This document shows, piece after piece, positions 1-8,356 of a DNA stretch of 64,000 nt (the first letter of the stretch is position 1; the number at the start of each line of letters is the position of its first letter). Origin of the DNA: Parasporobacterium sp. Its GTDB lineage: Bacteria; Bacillota; Clostridia; Lachnospirales; Lachnospiraceae. The stretch is from contig JAFWOB010000212.1 of the NCBI GenBank assembly GCA_017510065.1, forward strand, positions 1-64,000, written 5' to 3'. Both the position numbers and the translations under genes were made by a program. A model generated the notes under the pieces. That model had not been told where the DNA came from, did not search any database, and was given only the letters and a program-made list of their open reading frames with translations.

Positions 1-821
1 CCCAGTTCATAGCCGCCCAGGTAATCGCCGTTGTGCTCGGTATCTCCATTGCCGCCTACCAGTACATAGGATCCGATGTAGTTGTCATACTGATCCAGAT
101 CGTCTCTGGAAGCTGCGCCTGATCCGCCGACAGCACCTACGAAGAACATGTCATGTGCTGCGCACTGCTTGATAGCTTCCGTTTCTGTAACATTGTAGTA
201 ACCAAACAGACCTTTGCATCCTGCACCTGCTGCTGCATCGATGAAAGCAAGTTCGCCTTCTGCATCAGAGATGGACTCGGAATACATAAAGTCAATATTG
301 AAGTACTTCTCAAGATAATCGAAGTAATCGATGATTGCCAAAGCCTGCTCGTCTGTGGTGTCATACAGCTCAACAGCGATCTTGATCTGCTCTTCCGGCC
401 AGGAACCGTCAAAAGCATAATCGATCGGAGCTGCTTCTGCCGGAGCTTCTGCCGGAGCTTCTGCCGGTTCTTCAGCCGGAGCTGCGCCGCCGATAGCTTC
501 CCATGCATCAGCTGCCACAGCATCGTCCCAGATCAGCTGTGCATCGCCTGTCATGAAACCGGTCTCGTCATAATCAACAGTAACAATACCGTCATCGATG
601 GTTCCTTCCAGGACCTGGTCCTCGTCAAAAGCTTCCCAGGCAAGATAGAATGCTGTGAAATCATCATTTGCGTAAGCTGTGATCTCAGCATCACCAAACC
701 CATATGTTCCGTCAAATACTTCTACCTGAGTATAGCCTTCAGGTGCTTCGCCTGCCATTACGATACTTGACATAGCAACTACCATAACTGCAGCAAGAAC
801 GATTGCAATAACTCTCTTCAT
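1..821 (-). CDS. Sugar ABC transporter substrate-binding protein, partial (C-terminus off the left edge)
   Basis: 273 residues are visible from the ATG at 821 and the reading frame is open to the window edge. The protein begins with a signal peptide (MKRVIAIVLAAVMVVAMSS, likely cut after VMA) that contains no lipobox cysteine. About 85 residues of a beta-type N-terminal segment follow, then a PAE/PAEA linker near residue 110. A periplasmic-binding-protein type 1 domain then starts (IKIAVELYDTTDEQALAIIDYF). It would capture a sugar outside the cell and deliver it to the permease encoded directly upstream. The gene is third in an ATPase-permease-SBP operon. The extra N-terminal segment and absent lipid anchor are unusual for a Gram-positive binding protein. 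Ligand cannot be assigned; simple-sugar (ribose/galactose-type) family is clear from the neighbours. Confidence 0.85.
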   Translation of the reverse strand, partial: MKRVIAIVLAAVMVVAMSSIVMAGEAPEGYTQVEVFDGTYGFGDAEITAYANDDFTAFYLAWEAFDEDQVLEGTIDDGIVTVDYDETGFMTGDAQLIWDDAVAADAWEAIGGAAPAEEPAEAPAEAPAEAAPIDYAFDGSWPEEQIKIAVELYDTTDEQALAIIDYFDYLEKYFNIDFMYSESISDAEGELAFIDAAAGAGCKGLFGYYNVTETEAIKQCAAHDMFFVGAVGGSGAASRDDLDQYDNYIGSYVLVGGNGDTEHNGDYLGGYEL

Positions 822-854
822 TTAGTTTTTCCCTCCATTTAATTTGTTTTTCTA

Positions 855-1844
855 TTAGCGTGGCAGCAGCTTGCCCCTGTAACTCAAGCTGGACACCAGA
901 ACTACGATAATAAATACGATACCGCGGATGATCTGCACTTCACCGGTGGAAAGACCCATCATGGTCAGTCCGCTGTTCAGGACTGTGATGGTAACAGCAC
1001 CTACGAGTCCGGCGCTGATCTTGGATCTCGGTCCTCCGGACAGCGGCATGCCGCCCAGTACCAGTGCGACCATAACATCATTTCCAAGGCTGCCGCCTGT
1101 GGTATTGCCAATGGTCCTGGTACGGATCATCAGCAGGAATGCTGCCAAAGCGATGCCGATAGCGCCGATGATAAAGACTGTAAAAGTGGTCTTGGTCTTA
1201 CTGATACCGCTCTGCTTGGCAGCAAAGACATTGCCGCCCATGTTCTTGGCTTTCGGTCCGATCGGTGTAAACTGGAATAAGATCACGCAGATGATAAAGA
1301 AGATCACCAGGCAGATAATAGAGATCGTGGACATCTGGCCAAAGCTGAATTCCGGTATGGGTTTAGCCGCGTTCTTCAGAAGAAGTGTCGTCTCATTGCC
1401 CATGATCACCAGCACGATTGCTGAGAAGATAGATCCCAGGATGATGGTGAAGATAAAGAACGGCACATTGACAAAAGATGCCAGGGTCGCTTTGATGCAG
1501 GCCAGTACCAGGGAGACCGCCAGGATCGCGATCGCTCCGATAAACAGACTTCCGGAACTGATCGTTGCCATGGCTCCCAAAACGGCCGCAAAGCATAAGG
1601 ATCCACCGATCGCCATATCAAAATATCCGGCTCCGAAGACGAACACAGCGCCGATGGTACACATGGCTGTGGTGATCACGTTGCTGGACATGGCCTGCAG
1701 GTTCGTTCCGCTTACCAGATTCCAGTTGGTCAGGAAACCAAAGACGATCACGACCAGCACAAGGCCGAGATACGGTGCCAGATCACCGATCAGCCTGGCA
1801 TTTACCTTAGAAGGCTTTTTCGTTTTAACAGCTGCTTCTGACAT
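855..1844 (-). CDS. Sugar ABC transporter permease (RbsC/XylH family)
   Basis: A 329-residue, very hydrophobic protein of the BPD_transp_2 family, with about ten predicted membrane spans and a positively charged cytoplasmic N-terminus (KTKKPSK). The family signature region near residue 260-290 (GNDVMVALVLGGMPLSGG, followed by ...GLVGA) is present. It forms the membrane channel with the ATPase encoded upstream (stop only 13 bp away) and serves the binding protein downstream. The ATG is preceded by an AAGGAGG site that overlaps the stop of the ATPase gene, indicating translational coupling. Substrate unknown; placement opposite a regulator with a GH39-derived domain suggests a pentose or plant-glycan-derived sugar (inference). 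Confidence 0.93.
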   Translation of the reverse strand: MSEAAVKTKKPSKVNARLIGDLAPYLGLVLVVIVFGFLTNWNLVSGTNLQAMSSNVITTAMCTIGAVFVFGAGYFDMAIGGSLCFAAVLGAMATISSGSLFIGAIAILAVSLVLACIKATLASFVNVPFFIFTIILGSIFSAIVLVIMGNETTLLLKNAAKPIPEFSFGQMSTISIICLVIFFIICVILFQFTPIGPKAKNMGGNVFAAKQSGISKTKTTFTVFIIGAIGIALAAFLLMIRTRTIGNTTGGSLGNDVMVALVLGGMPLSGGPRSKISAGLVGAVTITVLNSGLTMMGLSTGEVQIIRGIVFIIVVLVSSLSYRGKLLPR

Positions 1845-1857
1845 TTTGGTTTCCTCC

Positions 1858-3366
1858 TTAAATCATGACTTCGATGATATCATTTTCGTTCAGATCCCGA
1901 CTCCGGAAAAATTCTCCGGATTGCTGTCCATCCTTCAGGATCAGCAGGCGGTCACACATACCGATCAGCTCTGCCATTTCCTCCGATATCATGATGATCG
2001 ATTTTCCTGCAAGTCTCATTTCATTGATCAGGGCGTACATGGCAGCCTTGACGCCGATATCAACGCCACGGGTCGGGCAGTCCAGGATCAGGATATCACA
2101 TCCCCGGCCCATCCATTTGCCGAATACGACCTTCTGTTTATTACCACCGGAAAGATACTGCACATCCTGCTTAACAGAAGCGCATTTGATGCTCAGATCT
2201 TTTACCTGTTTGCTTACATATTTCTTTGTATCGGAAGGAAGAAGGAACGGTCCTTTCACCAGCTTGTCATAGCCGGCGGAAATGATATTGTCCGCAATGC
2301 TCTCTGTCAGGACCAGAGCTTCCTTATCCCTGTCTTTGGAAACATATCCCAGCCCATGCTTCATGGCATTCAGGGCGTTCGTGATCTTCTCGCCGGAAGC
2401 GACATGAGTAACGGTTCCCCTCAGCACCGGCGTCTCGCCGAAGCAGGCTTTTCCAAGTTCATGCATGCCGCAGTGGGACAGGCCGCCGATCCCCAGGATC
2501 TCCCCTTTGTGAAGCTCCATGGAGAAATTCATCAGCATACCTTCACCGGTGGTCACATCATCCACCTTCAGGACGACTTCGTCGGAGATGGGGGTATCGA
2601 AATCGCTGCGGTAATAATCGCCGGTCATCTCACGGCCGACCATGTATTTCTTGATCAGGTCTTCATCAAAATCTTCTTTGTCCAGGGTCGCGATGAAATT
2701 GCCGTCTCGAAGAACCGTCAGGGTATCGCAGATCTCCATCAGTTCTTCCAGGTCATGAGAGATGAACACGACCGCTTTATTGTCATCACGCATTCTCTTC
2801 ATGATATCGTAGATGATCTCACGGCCGGACTGGGACAGAGCGGTCGTCGTCTCGTCTACCACCAGCATTTCCGGCTTCATGTAAACGGTCTTGGCGATCT
2901 CCACCAGTTTCCGGTCCTGCATATTCAGGGATTCGATGGGAGCTGCCGGATCTACATTGGTCAGGCCGATATTCTCCAGAACTTTCTTGGCTTCCGCCTG
3001 CATCTTGCGGCGGCTGATCAGGACCTTGCCGAACTTCTTTTCCTCGCCCAGGAAAATGTTCTCGGCAACCGTAATCCCCGGAACAGTACCCTGTTCCTGT
3101 ACGATCATGCCGATACCGCATTCGATCCCTTCGATCATGGATGACGGTTTATGCGGCTGTCCCTTGAAGAACATCTCTCCGCTGGTAGGCGGCTGCATGC
3201 CTGCTGCAATGGATGTGATCGTGGATTTACCGGAGCCGTTTTCACCGATCAGGCCGGTGATCTGTCCGCGGTAGATCTTGAAATCAACAGCATTCAGCGC
3301 AACCGTAGGACCAAAATGCTTTGTCAGTTTTCTTGTTTCTAAGATCAATTCGCCCCTTTGAGCCAT
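1858..3366 (-). CDS. Sugar ABC transporter ATP-binding protein (two nucleotide-binding domains)
   Basis: A 502-residue ATPase of the RbsA/XylG type with tandem ABC domains. NBD1 has Walker A GENGSGKST, Walker B VVDET and the H-loop ISHD, but a degenerate signature (LNMQDRK). NBD2 has a degenerate Walker A (GGLSHCGMHELGK), a good signature (LSGGNKQKV) and Walker B LILDCPT, in which the catalytic glutamate is replaced by cysteine. The composite site of NBD1 Walker A with NBD2 signature therefore looks like the active one, as is common in this family. I chose ATG 3366 over an in-frame GTG nine bases upstream because that GTG lies inside the GAGGTG ribosome binding site. First gene of the operon. 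Confidence 0.95.
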   Translation of the reverse strand: MAQRGELILETRKLTKHFGPTVALNAVDFKIYRGQITGLIGENGSGKSTITSIAAGMQPPTSGEMFFKGQPHKPSSMIEGIECGIGMIVQEQGTVPGITVAENIFLGEEKKFGKVLISRRKMQAEAKKVLENIGLTNVDPAAPIESLNMQDRKLVEIAKTVYMKPEMLVVDETTTALSQSGREIIYDIMKRMRDDNKAVVFISHDLEELMEICDTLTVLRDGNFIATLDKEDFDEDLIKKYMVGREMTGDYYRSDFDTPISDEVVLKVDDVTTGEGMLMNFSMELHKGEILGIGGLSHCGMHELGKACFGETPVLRGTVTHVASGEKITNALNAMKHGLGYVSKDRDKEALVLTESIADNIISAGYDKLVKGPFLLPSDTKKYVSKQVKDLSIKCASVKQDVQYLSGGNKQKVVFGKWMGRGCDILILDCPTRGVDIGVKAAMYALINEMRLAGKSIIMISEEMAELIGMCDRLLILKDGQQSGEFFRSRDLNENDIIEVMI

Positions 3367-3643
3367 TTTAAGCACCTCGTATCAAAAATGCATAAAGTTT
3401 TTTCAAAACAACAGTTTTCTATAGTGCATTATACCAATGATTTTTCATTAAGAATTCCAGTTTTTTAGTCAGAAACGAGAATTATGAAAAGCTAAATATG
3501 TATTTTTTGTGAACCGCCTTATAATTCTTCTTTATATTCATTTCAATATCTTACATTTCTTCCATTTCATCTCTCCTTATGGTAGAATGGCTTATGTAGC
3601 AGAAATATAATATTATTTTACCGATGTTTTAGGAGACTGTATC
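3367..3643. promoter_or_regulatory. Divergent regulatory region between the ABC operon and the AraC-GH39 regulator
   Basis: This AT-rich 277-bp spacer separates two divergent transcription units. On the minus strand TATAAT (3428-3433) is preceded by TGG, an extended -10, and no good -35 is visible. On the plus strand TGGTAGAAT (-10 at 3583-3588, extended) lies 55 bp before the regulator ATG, and another TATAAT is at 3520-3525. AraC-type regulators usually bind direct repeats in such regions; I could not identify convincing repeats by eye. Confidence 0.5.
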
Positions 3644-6082
3644 ATGGATGTTGTCAAGATCTACACGCAGACGGAATTCACTCATGAACCCAATTGGAAT
3701 CCTTCTTTTCGCCTGCTGTTCCTGCTGACCGGAGAGCTGTCCATTTTTGTCGGTTCCAAGGAGCGGAGGCTTCATGCCCATGATTTCACCTTTATCCGCC
3801 CCTTTGAACTGCATGGTGGCAGTTCCGGACAGGACAGGTGCAAAGCACTGCTTGTTGATATTGGTTCCGATCTGTGGAAGACACTCTGTCCCAATGCAGA
3901 CAAACTGTCTTTCAGCATCAGTATTCTCCGGGCGAATGACCGGTTGGAAGCTTATACATCGATCTGCAAATCCCTGGCCCAGATCATTTATTATAACCAG
4001 ATCTCACAGGAGGCTTCGCCCGCTCGCATCGTCCGGGCAGTCAGCGATATTCTGGCGATCCTGACTGAAGATTTTGCATTCTATGGATTGGACCAGAAAG
4101 CCACTGACCAGGGTATGGAACGCATACAGGATATCCTGCAGTATATTGTGGAACATTATACCCAAAGGATTTCTCTGGAGGAGATATCGGGAGAGATTGG
4201 CTTTCATCCCCAGTATTTTTCCGCTTATTTCAAGAAGCAGTTCGGCGTCAGTTTTACGGATTTTCTGAATAACTACCGGGTCAATAAAAGCATCCATTTT
4301 CTCCGGGATACCAACGACTCCGTCCTGAACATCGCCCTGAGCTGCGGCTTCAACAACCATAAGACTTACAGCAACGCCTTCGAAAAGTTTTATCACTGTT
4401 CTCCCAGGGAATACCGGAAGCTCCTCCGGGAACGGCCGCAGCAGGAGATTGCAGATCTGGATACAGATGAATACAATTACCTGCGTCGTTTCTGGAATCG
4501 GAAATCCCCGGAAAATGCCCCTGTGAACGCCGCCGCATTGAAATGCAGCATCAGGCTCGACAGCGTGTCTTCCGCCTTTGAAAACAAGACTCATCATTTC
4601 ATCAGTCTGGGACGCGCCATGTCCTGCCTGAGGTCCGACATGCAGCAGCAGCTCCTTCGTGCCAGGCAGGATCTGGACCTGGAATATGTCCGGATGCGTG
4701 ATATCTTCTCCGACGACCTCTTCGTCTATTATGAAGACCAGAACAAAACGCCTGTCTTCAGCTGGCGGGCGCTGGATGAGATCTTTGATTTCCTGATTTC
4801 CGCAGATCTGAAACCCTTTATTGAGATCGGTTATATGCCGGGACAAATGGCTTCCCGCAAGCAGTATGCCGGATGGCAGTACCATCCCAATGTCAGCTCC
4901 CCCAAATCCATGAAACTCTGGGAGATGCTGGTCTCCAGTTTTGTCAGTCATCTGTCAGCCCGCTACGGCAAAGAAACCGTGGAAGGATGGCTGTTTGATT
5001 TCTGGACCTCCCCAAACCTGAGGCTGGAACATGGATACTGGAACGAGAGCATAGAGCATTTTTTCCAGTTTTACAAAAGCACTTATCAGGCGGTTCGGAG
5101 TGTCGATCCTAAGATCCGGTTCGGCTCTCCCAATTTTTCTTTCCCTTCCGGATTTGACAATTACGTGGATTTCTTATCCTATGCTCAGGCAAATCATCTG
5201 AAGCCGGATTTTATTTCCACTCATCTTTACAGCTGCGGAGACGGTCAAAATGTTTCAGGCCGGAAATTCATCGAATACTCGGTGTTTGACAATAATTACG
5301 ATATCCCGAACATCAAGCCTGAACGTTCTGCTATTCCGCAAGCCATTGAAACACTGACCGGGATCATTGACCGGAGCTATCTTGCAGGTCTTCCCATTGT
5401 CATCGACGACTGGAATGTTACTTTTTTCCCTACAGACTTTACCCGTGATACTAGCTTTATGGGTCCGTTTGTAGTGGAAAACTATTTCAACGCAGGAAAC
5501 CGCGTATACGGCATGGGTTTTGCCGCCCTTTCGGACATCCACGAAGACTTTTTCAACACCGATCAGCTGTTTAACGGAGGCCCGGGTCTTCTGACCTACA
5601 GCGGAATTCCCAAATCCTCTTATTATGCCATGAGCATGGCTTACCGTTTTTCCCGCCATATCCTGGCAAAAGGAGAGAATTATATAGTGGGAAAAACAGA
5701 TTCCGGCTACGAGATCCTGGTCTACCATATGGATTTTTACAATGAAGACTATGTAGGAAACGATCCTTCCGTTATTTCTTTCACCAAACGGTATAATGTT
5801 TTTGAAGAGATCTCTGACCTGGACTGTCACATCGAACTTCCCACAGAAAAAGGAGCCTACAGCATTGTCCGTTCCCTGATCGGACGCAGCTGCGGCTCCT
5901 CCTATGATGCCTGGGTTAAAATGGGTTCCCCCTCTGATATTACGCCGGAGATATCCCGTTACCTCACTGGGATCTCAACGCCCCGGATGACCTTTGAAAC
6001 AGTCAATTGCGGCGATATCCTCATCCTGGATGAGGTACTCGAGCCTCACAGCGTGATGCACATTCAGATCAGCCGGGTGTAG
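3644..6082 (+). CDS. AraC-family regulator fused to a catalytically degenerate GH39-like domain
   Basis: An 812-residue protein with an N-terminal cupin-like arm (about 1-110), an AraC double helix-turn-helix (about 160-262, ending SPREYRKLL) and a C-terminal (beta/alpha)8 region (about 330-800) matching GH39 beta-xylosidases. In GH39 the acid/base lies in a WNEPN motif; here the equivalent is WTSPNL, so Glu is Ser456. The nucleophile region, normally TEFN, reads DDWN (Asp588-Asp589). Both catalytic glutamates are therefore gone, while surrounding motifs (GSPNF, DFISTH) remain. I infer a ligand-sensing pseudoenzyme that recognises a xyloside- or arabinoside-like sugar and controls the divergent ABC operon. 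GAG-rich ribosome binding is weak (AGGAGACTGTATC before the ATG). It could alternatively retain some other enzymatic activity. Confidence 0.88.
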   Translation: MDVVKIYTQTEFTHEPNWNPSFRLLFLLTGELSIFVGSKERRLHAHDFTFIRPFELHGGSSGQDRCKALLVDIGSDLWKTLCPNADKLSFSISILRANDRLEAYTSICKSLAQIIYYNQISQEASPARIVRAVSDILAILTEDFAFYGLDQKATDQGMERIQDILQYIVEHYTQRISLEEISGEIGFHPQYFSAYFKKQFGVSFTDFLNNYRVNKSIHFLRDTNDSVLNIALSCGFNNHKTYSNAFEKFYHCSPREYRKLLRERPQQEIADLDTDEYNYLRRFWNRKSPENAPVNAAALKCSIRLDSVSSAFENKTHHFISLGRAMSCLRSDMQQQLLRARQDLDLEYVRMRDIFSDDLFVYYEDQNKTPVFSWRALDEIFDFLISADLKPFIEIGYMPGQMASRKQYAGWQYHPNVSSPKSMKLWEMLVSSFVSHLSARYGKETVEGWLFDFWTSPNLRLEHGYWNESIEHFFQFYKSTYQAVRSVDPKIRFGSPNFSFPSGFDNYVDFLSYAQANHLKPDFISTHLYSCGDGQNVSGRKFIEYSVFDNNYDIPNIKPERSAIPQAIETLTGIIDRSYLAGLPIVIDDWNVTFFPTDFTRDTSFMGPFVVENYFNAGNRVYGMGFAALSDIHEDFFNTDQLFNGGPGLLTYSGIPKSSYYAMSMAYRFSRHILAKGENYIVGKTDSGYEILVYHMDFYNEDYVGNDPSVISFTKRYNVFEEISDLDCHIELPTEKGAYSIVRSLIGRSCGSSYDAWVKMGSPSDITPEISRYLTGISTPRMTFETVNCGDILILDEVLEPHSVMHIQISRV

Positions 6083-6088
6083 AAGTTC

Positions 6089-6898
6089 TCAGTCCAGATA
6101 CCCTTCTCTCCCCTTCACGCCGAAACGGTCTTCCAGCAGATGCATCTGCTCATCAGTCAGCGTGTTCACTCTCGGGAGATGTGCGATCTTCATGTAGATC
6201 TCGGCAGCTTTTTCTGCCGTTTCGATCAGGCCGAAGGTCTCATCCAGGTCTTTGCCGGCTCCGTAAATGCCGTGCAGTGACCACACTACCAGACGAGAAG
6301 TCTTCATCTTCTCGGCGGTTGCTTCCCCGATCTCGTTGGTACCGCACAGCATCCAGGGAAGGACATTGACGCCGTCCGGGAAGACCACGATGCACTCGGT
6401 GCACATCTGCCACAGTGTCCTGGTAAATTCCCGTTCATCCAGGGTATGAATAAATGTCATCGCCAGGATATTGGTGGGATGACAGTGCATGATCACCTTG
6501 TTGTCCGGATCGATCGCCAGTCTTGCGATATGGCTCATCAGATGGGCCGGAAGTTCCGATGTAAATTTCCCGCCATCCGAATAGCCCCACATCAGTTCCG
6601 CGTCCGTTCCGTTCTGCGCAATCCGGATGAGCCCTAAATTGGCAGCGGGATCGTATTTCACATTCTTGAAATACTTACCGGTCCCTGTTACCAGGAAATA
6701 CCTGCCGATGATCTCTTTCGCGTCGAAATTCAGCGGGATCGTACGGATCACTTCCCCGGAGATGTAGTCCTTTACTTCCTCCTCGGACAAAAGCAAACTG
6801 ATATTGCCGCCGTTTCTTTCATCCCAGCCGTGGAAATACATATTATCGGCGGTATGGATCATGTGTGTCATCCATTTTGCTGTCATGATATCTTTCAT
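6089..6898 (-). CDS. rhaD: Rhamnulose-1-phosphate aldolase
   Basis: A 269-residue class II aldolase close to the usual length of RhaD (about 275). It cleaves L-rhamnulose 1-phosphate into dihydroxyacetone phosphate and lactaldehyde in the cytoplasm. Visible motifs are the N-terminal ERNGGNIS segment, the TSELPAH segment with the catalytic glutamate, the metal ligands MHCHPTN (His-x-His) and a third histidine in SLHGIYG. It is the second gene after the rhamnulokinase in transcription order, 87 bp downstream. Its stop lies 6 bp from the stop of the convergent AraC-GH39 gene. No rhamnose isomerase (RhaA) is present in the window, so the pathway is completed elsewhere or by another isomerase. Confidence 0.95.
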   Translation of the reverse strand: MKDIMTAKWMTHMIHTADNMYFHGWDERNGGNISLLLSEEEVKDYISGEVIRTIPLNFDAKEIIGRYFLVTGTGKYFKNVKYDPAANLGLIRIAQNGTDAELMWGYSDGGKFTSELPAHLMSHIARLAIDPDNKVIMHCHPTNILAMTFIHTLDEREFTRTLWQMCTECIVVFPDGVNVLPWMLCGTNEIGEATAEKMKTSRLVVWSLHGIYGAGKDLDETFGLIETAEKAAEIYMKIAHLPRVNTLTDEQMHLLEDRFGVKGREGYLD

Positions 6899-6985
6899 AG
6901 TAGTTCTCCTCTATATTGTGATTGATCTGTTATCAATAAACATTTTTATGTTTCTGTTTATGGCAACGAATAGCCGGAAAGTTTC

Positions 6986-8257
6986 TTATGCCGGACAGGA
7001 TTCCATCTGGATCTTCAGGTTGCCCAGGGCGGTTGCTTCGATAGGCAGTGCCACAACTTTCTTGCCGGTATACTGTTCTGTCAGTTCATTGAGGTATTGG
7101 TTCTTGGCACCGCCGCCTCCGATGTACAGGTATTCCGGCGCCTTGCCGGTAGCTTCTTCCAATTCCCTCACAGCCTGTCCGTAGCTGTACGCCAGGGAGC
7201 GGTACACGCTGTTGATCACATCGGCGTCGGAAAGCTCCGTCTCACCCAGTTCCCTTAAGATATCCTCCCGGATATGGAAGGGCTCCAGAAAACAGGGAAG
7301 GTTTACGTCAAACAGTTTCTCATAGCTGCTGGAACGGGCCAGATCCACCATTTCCCCGAAGGAAATACCCAGCATTTTCTGCAGGTTCTGGATGATCCAC
7401 AGTCCCATGATATTCTTAAGATACCGGATATAACCCACACCGCCTTCATTGGTGAAATTGGCCTTACGACTCTTCTCAGAGGTTTCCGGCTGTGCAAGTT
7501 TCATACCAAGCAGTGACCAGGTCCCGCTGGACAGGAACATGGCGCCGTCGGGAAGAGGCAGTCCTTCTACTGCAGAGGCGGTATCATGGGTCGGACACAG
7601 CACCACCTTGATGCCTTCATATTCTCCCACACAAGTTCCCGGCATGGAGATCTCACCGAACAGTTTCTCGGGAAGTCCCAGTTTTGAGAGAATCTCCCGG
7701 TCATAATCCCTGGCTTTCGCATTGATGAAACCGCCGGTGGTAGCATTGGTGTACTCATGCTTTTTTACGCCGGTCAACCGGTACATCAGGTACTCCGGTA
7801 CCATCAGGAAATCCGTGACTCCTTCCAGTCTTCCTGCCAGCTTGTCACAATACAGCTGGTAAATGGTATTGAATGGCTGGTACTGGATCCCGGTATGGGC
7901 ATAAAGTTCTTCGAAAGGAACGATTCCATGCACAATTGGGATCACCGCCTCTGTCCGCTTATCCCGATACCCATAGCAGGGATAGACTGTTTCATCACCT
8001 TTGAGCAGGACATAATCTACTCCCCAGGTATCGATGGACATGCAGGAGATGTCTCCAAAGCGCTTCTTTGCCTCCGCAATACCTTCTTTTACATTGGAAA
8101 GCAGCGCATCGATATCCCAGGTCAGATGGCCGTCCAATTCCTTCACACCATTTGGAAAACGAAAGACCTCTTCCGTTTTCAGTTCCTCTCCTTCCTTCCA
8201 GCCAACAATATGACGGCCGGAGGAAGCTCCAATATCCACTGCAAGATAGTACTTCAA
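6986..8257 (-). CDS. rhaB: Rhamnulokinase, C-terminally short
   Basis: An FGGY-family kinase that phosphorylates L-rhamnulose at O1. It starts at TTG 8257, chosen because AAAGGAGA sits 6-7 bases upstream and the protein then begins with the family's KYYLAVDIGASSGRH phosphate-binding strand; the longer upstream frame has no ribosome binding site. Other landmarks are SIDTWGVDYVLL, FLSSGTWSLLG and YIGGGGAKNQYLNEL. The protein is 423 residues and stops 12 residues after ATALGN, whereas homologues such as those of E. coli and B. subtilis are around 485 and continue for roughly 45 more residues. I see no homologous tail in the other two frames, so this is a loss rather than a simple frameshift. It may still be active. 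Confidence 0.9.
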   Translation of the reverse strand: MKYYLAVDIGASSGRHIVGWKEGEELKTEEVFRFPNGVKELDGHLTWDIDALLSNVKEGIAEAKKRFGDISCMSIDTWGVDYVLLKGDETVYPCYGYRDKRTEAVIPIVHGIVPFEELYAHTGIQYQPFNTIYQLYCDKLAGRLEGVTDFLMVPEYLMYRLTGVKKHEYTNATTGGFINAKARDYDREILSKLGLPEKLFGEISMPGTCVGEYEGIKVVLCPTHDTASAVEGLPLPDGAMFLSSGTWSLLGMKLAQPETSEKSRKANFTNEGGVGYIRYLKNIMGLWIIQNLQKMLGISFGEMVDLARSSSYEKLFDVNLPCFLEPFHIREDILRELGETELSDADVINSVYRSLAYSYGQAVRELEEATGKAPEYLYIGGGGAKNQYLNELTEQYTGKKVVALPIEATALGNLKIQMESCPA

Positions 8258-8356
8258 GACTGTCTCCTTTCTAAAACTAACAAAGCCAATCATTTTTGCA
8301 TTGTAAATGAAGGCTCTTCTTTTCGCAAGTGTGAAATTTCGAGATCTAAAGAGCAA

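Noticed and set aside
928-3144. 738-residue plus-strand open frame opposite the ABC permease and ATPase
   Set aside because: It is antisense to two clear, motif-complete genes, has no ribosome binding site and no recognisable domain.
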